A DNA stretch of 64,000 bases from Himantopus leucocephalus (Eukaryota; Chordata; Aves; Charadriiformes; Recurvirostridae): assembly GCA_003993805.1 (NCBI GenBank), contig RSEF01000014.1, forward strand, positions 868,001 to 932,000, in the 5' to 3' direction. Position 1 is the first letter of the stretch; every line of letters begins with the position of its first letter. Shown here piece after piece: positions 58,042-64,000 of this stretch. The position numbers and the translations under genes are program-made. Below the pieces are notes generated by a model that worked only from the letters and a program-made list of their open reading frames with translations, was not told the origin of the DNA and did not search any database.

Positions 58042-59058
58042 GTTCCTAGAGACAACTGAGATGTGTCTGCAGCTTGCTCTGCAGGACTTCCCGTGATGGG
58101 TAGGTGCAGGGTGGCCATCTCAGGGGCACCTGCTGTAGATGGTGTAACTGAATGGTTGCTGTTTTTAAAGGGAGGCAGGTCACTAGCAGAAGATGATAGA
58201 GGGGACATATTTTTCCCACTTACTAGGTGACAAAATGTGATTCAAGGACTCATCTTTTACTGCGGTCTGGGAAACTAATAAGGAACATGGATGGGAAAAA
58301 AGACAAAAAGATCTAGTCTCCCAGACAAATCCTGGAGTGAGATGGTGTCCTGAGGCTTTTCCATAGGAACTGTGGGATGGTTCCTGTATTCCAGGACTGT
58401 TCCACTTCCCAAATCCCATTGAATGCTCTTCTTCTTGTCCATAGAGTTTGCTGAGAGCTCCCTTCAGGCCTGGAAGGAATCGGAGCTGCAGTACGGAGCA
58501 GCAAATGGAGGTAGGAGTGCTTGCACAGCCTCTCTCTAGGAGAGCAGAGCAATTCTGCTGCACGCCCTGTTGAACGAGGCAGAGATGCTGTGGGCTGGTA
58601 GGAGGCTTTTCCAAAAACCAAGAGGCATCATAAGCTGCTGCTGAGCCCTCCTGCGGTATTGGGAATGGTACTGCTACACGTAGCACGGGGCAGTGTCAGA
58701 CACAGGGCATATCAGAAACCTCAGTTATGCCGGGGCAAATGCAGTAAAGATGATCATTCAAATACATTGGGCCATGAGTAAAGTTTGAGCAAGTGTGCGG
58801 TGCCATAAAGGAAAAGAAGATAGTGGTCTGAATGGAGAAACAGAGCTGCCAAAGGCTCCAACAAAGATGGAAGTTGGAAGGGGTTTAAACAGTGTTCCCC
58901 TCTGCATTTGTATGTGCTAAGCATGGCTGCAAAGGAAGATGGCCAGGGGTGATGTTTCTCAGGGTGCTAGTCCTGATGCACTTCACGCATTTGAATAGCG
59001 CTCAGGTAAAACAGCATGGTCTGGGTCGGTGTACTGGAGAGGTTTTGGGAATGTCATC
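58042..59058 (-). other. Region with long minus-strand open frame, unknown
   Basis: The minus strand is open for 167 codons at 58183-58686, overlapping the end of the frame antisense to the CR1. The predicted product is Ser/Leu/Pro-rich, with no signal peptide, membrane segment or family that I recognise. Initiation context and splice sites are unremarkable. Most likely chance; listed because three such frames lie close together on one strand. Confidence 0.15.
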
Positions 59059-59808
59059 CTAACGTGGCACATCTTGGAGGACGATTTTTAACTGAAGGAC
59101 ATGGACGATGCGTGGGGCAGCAGCAGAACCGATGAGTGACTGAGGTTGAAGAGTCCAGCTGGAAATTTTGGCAGGGCTAATGAAGTATGCGATGAAAGAC
59201 TGGGACCTGGAACAAAACAGCCTGAGATTATCTGTTGGAAGATCTCTAGTTAACCTGTGACAATCAGCTTCCCATGGAGCACAAGCTGCCGGTTTGACCT
59301 CCCCTGCTGGGTGGGCGGCCCAGCACACTGGTGGGGTAGATGTCAGCAAAGCTCTGGGACCCTGTGGTGAGGAGCTGATGCGGAGGGTCCTGCCGTGCTC
59401 GGAGACAGAGCCCGCAGAAACTGCTGTCTGCTGGGTGGAAACAGAAGTGTTTTCAAGCACCAGCGTGGTGTGTGTGGGTGATGACAGCCCGAGTTGCACA
59501 GGATTATCCGTCAGATGAATAATATTGTTACAGTAGAAGATGAATGAGCTAGCAACCTGAAAGCAAAAGGGACACTTACTGATTTTTAAATTGAAAATTG
59601 AAACACATGGGATTGTGTAATCAGAGATGGCATTTGTAGTACTGAAAAGGGAGTCATATGGGGTGGAAGGTGAGCAGTTAAAACTCTTGGCTTTTTGGGG
59701 GTCTGCCGAAGGAATACGAACTAAAGGAGGTAGGGCTAAATAGCTGGGAAAGATTTTGCTGTGGTAACAGCTGTGAAAAGTGCTTGTTATTGTGTTGAGT
59801 ATATTCAA
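59059..59808 (-). other. 249-codon minus-strand open frame, unknown
   Basis: This is the longest open frame in the window. The product begins MNILNTITSTFHSCYHSK and is Ser/Thr/Pro- and Leu-rich, with a short hydrophobic, Cys-containing part near residues 75-95 (FCFQVASSFIFYCN). I recognise no domain, and composition changes from AT-rich at the N-terminal end to GC-rich in the middle, unlike a constrained protein. A frame this long is uncommon but not impossible by chance in 64 kb. Possibilities are a chance frame, an untranslated transcript, or a very young lineage-specific gene. No function is proposed. Confidence 0.15.
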
Positions 59809-60368
59809 GTCCTTCGTGTTTTTAAATCTGGAAGTTAGTTCACTGAAAGGTCAGGGACTGAATCGGTGAGGGGGAATTTAAGGATGTCTCCATGGAACAA
59901 GAAACTCAACAGAACATGCCTCGAGCTGAGAAAGCCCTGTGGCCCAAAGCAATGTCTCAACAACCTTTCCCTTCCACTAAGGCAGGAATGAAAAGATGAG
60001 TTGGATTTCTACTGTTGGTGTCAGATGCTGATAGTAAGTGTCTTCATGTGGGTTTTTATTGGTTATAGCAGGGGAGAATAATGGAATGTTTAGCTAGTGC
60101 TGAAAGAGGTAAATTAAAAGTGAAAAACTGCCACTGCTGCCAGGAAATCTGAATCGCTGGTTTGAGAGGAAGCAAAGCAGTAAGGGCTGCTGTGGGCAGT
60201 GCCACTTGATCTCCCTTGCACCAAGGTGTGGGTTCAGCACTGCCGTGCCTGCAGCAAAGCATCAGGACACTGTGGGGCTCTCCTTCTCCCAGAGGTGAAA
60301 GCTTGAGTTTCCCCATGGTTCTCTGGGGTACACCCTTCGCAAGCTGGGATGCGTAAGGGTTTGCAGGG
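59809..60368. other. Non-coding, no feature seen
   Basis: No gene or named repeat recognised; an 86-codon minus frame (60056-60316) has no domain. Confidence 0.5.
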
Positions 60369-60427
60369 AGCTCTTGAGGCCGGCAGAGTTTGCCATTCTT
60401 GCTCTGTAAGGGAGGGCCTCAAGAGCT
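60369..60427. repeat. Perfect 13-bp-arm hairpin
   Basis: AGCTCTTGAGGCC at 60369-60381 is the exact reverse complement of GGCCTCAAGAGCT at 60415-60427, with a 33-base spacer. Inside the spacer, CAGAG (60384-60388) and CTCTG (60402-60406) could extend the stem. The roughly 59-base fold is in the size range of a small precursor hairpin, but the stem is short for a microRNA and no processing evidence exists. Confidence 0.85.
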
Positions 60428-63400
60428 GGACATGTGGCATAAAAGTAAGAAGAGTCCCAACGTCATGCAGAATGAGCACGATGGACAGGGTGAGTATTTG
60501 TTAGAGGAATGAATGGCAGATTGTACCTGGGTGCCCCTTTCACACCTTGTGGGGTGGTGTGTGCAAGCATCCATCTAGTAGCGTGTGTTTCAAAATGGAC
60601 GCAAGTAAATATTGCAGTATGTTGTATAGACCAGAGCAGATTGAATCAGTGAACTCTGCAAGAGTGAACAGCCAGCTCCAGAAAACAAGGATGCTGTGGT
60701 GTGTGATGTTCTCTGGTCTTTGTTTCCCTTCAGTAATGGTGACTAAGGTTCAGTTATTTATGTCCTTGCTAGTAAGTGTTGGGAGGCAATCATCGTAAGA
60801 GCAGGTAACATCTCAGATATTGAAAATCTCAGTAAAACCTTTACATCTTTGAAGGAAGCGAGGACGGAATGAGCTTGCGTATGCAAATGGAGGTGTACAT
60901 TAGTGACATGTGAATTAGCCAGGCTTGCTGTGAATAGGAGCTACTCATTGTCTGTCACTGAAAATACATGACTTTGTGTCACACCGCTTGTCTGAGTGCT
61001 CAGATAGGGTGTGAGAGGGAGGACTGCATTTTCTTTCTCTTTTTTTGTTTTTAATTATTGTTTTTATGGCACAACAGAATGGGAAATAACGTTTGTTTCC
61101 AGAAATGGGTTTGCAGGAACTCCTAGGAGGCATTGCAAACACTCAGGCATTCAGGCACACCCCACAAAGAATAAATGGGGAATTGATACACGCGAATAAA
61201 CCATGGGTCTGAATAATCGTCCTCCCAAACTCTCCAGGGAATGCTGCTAGAGTCTGAACATTGTGGGAGGAGAACTAGGATTTATTCAGTGAAGATTCAC
61301 TTACCATAAATAAATAAAAATAAATAAGTAGGCTAAATTAGTAATGAATAGTTCAGCCAGCTCTAATGCTAAATAAACATACTGAATTGTAATGAAAATA
61401 CTAAAGCTTGTTTGAACTGGAGCTAGAAATCCAAGGAGAAAAACTCTGTGGTGCCTAAATTAGCACTCACCATAAAATATAAATGTAGGATATAAAATAT
61501 AGATTTTTTTATTTTAATTTTTTTTTTTACCTCCTGAGATTTTAAAGATTCATCTGTTCCCTGTGTTTGGAAGGCTTGAACTAGACCCTAGTCAATGTTA
61601 TACAGTGACATAAATCACTGAAGACTTATAAAATTCCTTGATGTATGCTTTTGGACAGTAACTGTATTTGTAGAGGCTCTCATGGGGCTGCATTTATACT
61701 GATATGAGAGTGTTTTAAATTCATATAGCTATCTCCATATAAAGCATTTTTTATAGGATTTTCCACACTATGGGGGGTTGCACGACTTTAATTATACAAC
61801 TCAAGCTGAATTGGTAAAACTTATATGCAAAGATAAGCCTTTAGCAATGCAGACTCCTGCACTTGAACTTAAAAGAAAATCATTTTCTTCTTGTGAATTC
61901 CCCTGAGAACAATTGGAAAAATCAATAGCTGCTCCGCCACGCAGGAGGGGCTCTGCTTTGCAGCCAGCCCAGGGAGCGGCACGGGGCGTGTGTTTGTGCT
62001 CTGATCCCAGCGTAGCCGAGATGACCCACCACTGGGTGACATGAGGCTGCTCGGGGGCCACCAAGTACTACTCAGCCTCTTTTGGACACTTTAGACCATT
62101 TATTAAACTCTGCAGGGCTGCACTGGAGCTGCAAACTCTGGTGTGAATCAAAGAGCAGCTTGAGTGAAACTGTGTGGTCAAGGCAAAGAAAAGCAACACG
62201 CAAATGGAGCTCTCAAAAAGGAGTGAGGAACACTTCCTTTGGAGAAGGTGCATCTGCCCTTTTATTGAGGGCAAAACCCTCAGGTGACGGGGTGGGACCA
62301 GCTTCGAGGCTGCATGTGGCCAGTCCTGGCTGATGGCCTGGTGATGACCAGCAGTGCCGGTGCTTTGGTCTCTTCAGCTTTGTTGACCAAGAGAAACTGA
62401 AATGCCCTATGGGATTAGAAGTGCTTTGGAGATTAAGTGACAGCTAGAAATTGATACCGACATCCCAGTGGTGGACAGGAGTGTCTTAATGTGCAGATTG
62501 GCAATTACCTGTCTTTAAGGATGTGGGCAGCATGCTGGCAGTGAGAGGGAAAAGAGCTATCAGGAGCTAAGATTCACTGGTTAACCTGATAAAAACAGGA
62601 GAAACGCTTTCCCTTCAGATTATCTCTGTCCCCAAGTTCTGCAGAGCAGCTCTTAGAGGCAGAATGTATCTGTATTCTCCAACTGCACAACACAACAAAC
62701 AGAACATAAGGACTTAGAAGAAACTAATAAGGTATGTAGTCTCCCAATGTGAACTGAAAATGAAAAAATGAGGGGGTTTTGCTTTATTGTAATAGTGTGG
62801 AGCAGAGTGAAATAATGGCTCTGCATATGAAATAGAGTTAGGAGGATAATCAACCCAAACCTCCCATGATCCTACAATAGAGGCAGTAACACTGGACTCA
62901 GGCAGGAGAGTTGATAAATTAAGGTGCAACTAAAATAGATTCACAGTCATTTAACAACGTGTCAGGGCTCCTAGAGAAATGAGTATAATGTATTTAAGTC
63001 TAATGTAAAAATAACTTTAAACAGAAAAGAATGAGGGAAAGAGAAAACAGGAGATTTATTGCAGCAAGCAGCTGAGGTCAACTTGCTTTCACCGGAGAAC
63101 AGAACAGCACAGGCGTGCCAGAAGGTGGCTGTCGCACTTCCTCCTTCCCTTGGTAGGAAGTAAAACACAGTGTGAGTGTATCTGAATACCCTTATGGTGA
63201 GTTGTTCAAGTGCCTAGGAATGGCCAAATGTGACTTCTCATCTTGAATTTTCCTGGAGCAGTCATTATCTGCTGAAGCCAATGGCCTCATGTCACGAGAA
63301 CCAGCTCCAGCCCTCCTGCTCTGAGCATTGGCTCTGGGACTTGGCTGCCCAGCAAGCATTCACACATGTTTGGGGGTGTTTGTGTCATTGGTTGTTTTTT

Positions 63401-64000
63401 GGGGGGCAGGTGACTTTTGTTCCTGTTGCATTGTTGTCAACTTGTGAGAAGTCACCACGTCCACTGGGTTTCCTATGGAAGGATGGTAATTATCAATCCA
63501 TCTCGGACAGAATAGATGCAGGCAGTGATTCTCTGGCTGCTGGGAATCCATCTCTGTCTGCAGACCTTGGCTAGGTACTTTAAGAAAAATATCTACAGCT
63601 ATATGATTATATAAATAGTTACTTTTAAGCTCTGCCCTAAAGAGAAGTGGGAGGAATTCAGAGGTACCTATGCAGGCACTCAGGATGCTTTTAAGTTAGC
63701 CAAGGGAACGGCTGGCTGGGTGTTGGGAATGCTTTAGCCGCTCTTTGTGGACAGGATATAAAGACCAGTTTTGCTGAATGGGCAGGTACGGACTGAGCGC
63801 TCTGACAGATGCAATGCAAGCACGAAGCTTTGCACTGGAGAGTTTTGGCATCGTTGGGCAGGGCGCAAAGCTGTCACTGCTGTGCTGAAAGCTGAAGTTG
63901 CTCTGCCTTTCCCTTCCCCTCCCAAGAGCTGTTGCACATGGATCGCCTGTTGGTCGTGTCCCAGCACCCCTTCAGTGTCCCTGCCATCGCACCCCTCAGC
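60428..64000. other. Non-coding, no gene seen
   Basis: Contains an (AAATA)n-like patch at 61308-61336 and a T-rich run at 61505-61530. An ATGCAAAT POU octamer lies near 60881. A moderately CpG-containing patch occurs at 61930-62025. Open frames up to 114 codons (63230-63574) have no domain. The last 100 bases are C-rich, with nothing recognisable. Confidence 0.45.

Noticed and set aside
1..64000. CRISPR array, bacterial operon, rRNA or replication origin
   Set aside because: No regularly spaced direct repeats, no prokaryotic gene arrangement and no rRNA-like blocks; repeat content is of vertebrate type.

Overview
This 64 kb window looks like vertebrate nuclear DNA, most likely from a bird. 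The best evidence is a CR1 retrotransposon 3' end at 57738-58041. It carries the typical avian CR1 tail: a conserved 3' block ending in an octamer-type ATTCTGTG repeat. Other CR1 fragments support this: a decayed reverse-transcriptase segment at 30495-31160 (minus strand), an older amniote-type fragment at 1341-1552, and weaker ones at 6012-6130 and 41510-41600. A MIR/CORE-type SINE remnant at 13495-13645 and another probable old repeat at 24806-24960 point to an old amniote background. Interspersed repeats are sparse, which also fits a bird. The species cannot be named from the sequence.

No complete gene is supported. There is no long open frame with a recognisable domain, no rRNA, no tRNA and no CRISPR array. 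The window reads as intergenic DNA or the inside of a very large intron, with moderately AT-rich background, short homopolymers and a few GC- and CpG-richer patches. Single N bases at 440, 19527 and 33718 all lie in or beside homopolymers and look like unresolved assembly positions.

Two stretches look like possible coding relics. One is a minus-strand exon candidate at 22422-22634, with a good splice acceptor and locally raised CpG, but no identified family. The other is a plus-strand frame at 42174-42467 that faintly resembles the C-terminal part of glycoside hydrolase family 38 alpha-mannosidases. Both are weak. A run of long minus-strand open frames at 57759-59808 is unusual but carries no recognised domain.

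Layout: 1-13 kb is mostly featureless apart from CR1 relics, a possible E-box/homeodomain element near 3.1 kb and a T/G-rich tract with a G-quadruplex motif near 7.5 kb. 13-30 kb holds the MIR relic, the exon candidate, a 34-bp tandem duplication, and CpG patches near 24.7 and 28.3 kb. 30-38 kb holds the CR1 reverse-transcriptase relic, two tandem duplications, a poly-G tract and a pyrimidine/purine switch tract. 37.9-53 kb contains AT-rich blocks with homeodomain-type sites that resemble conserved non-coding elements, plus the mannosidase-like relic. 53-64 kb holds the youngest-looking CR1, the minus-strand open frames and a perfect 13-bp-arm hairpin at 60369-60427. If the window has a function, it is more likely regulatory than protein-coding; this is an inference.
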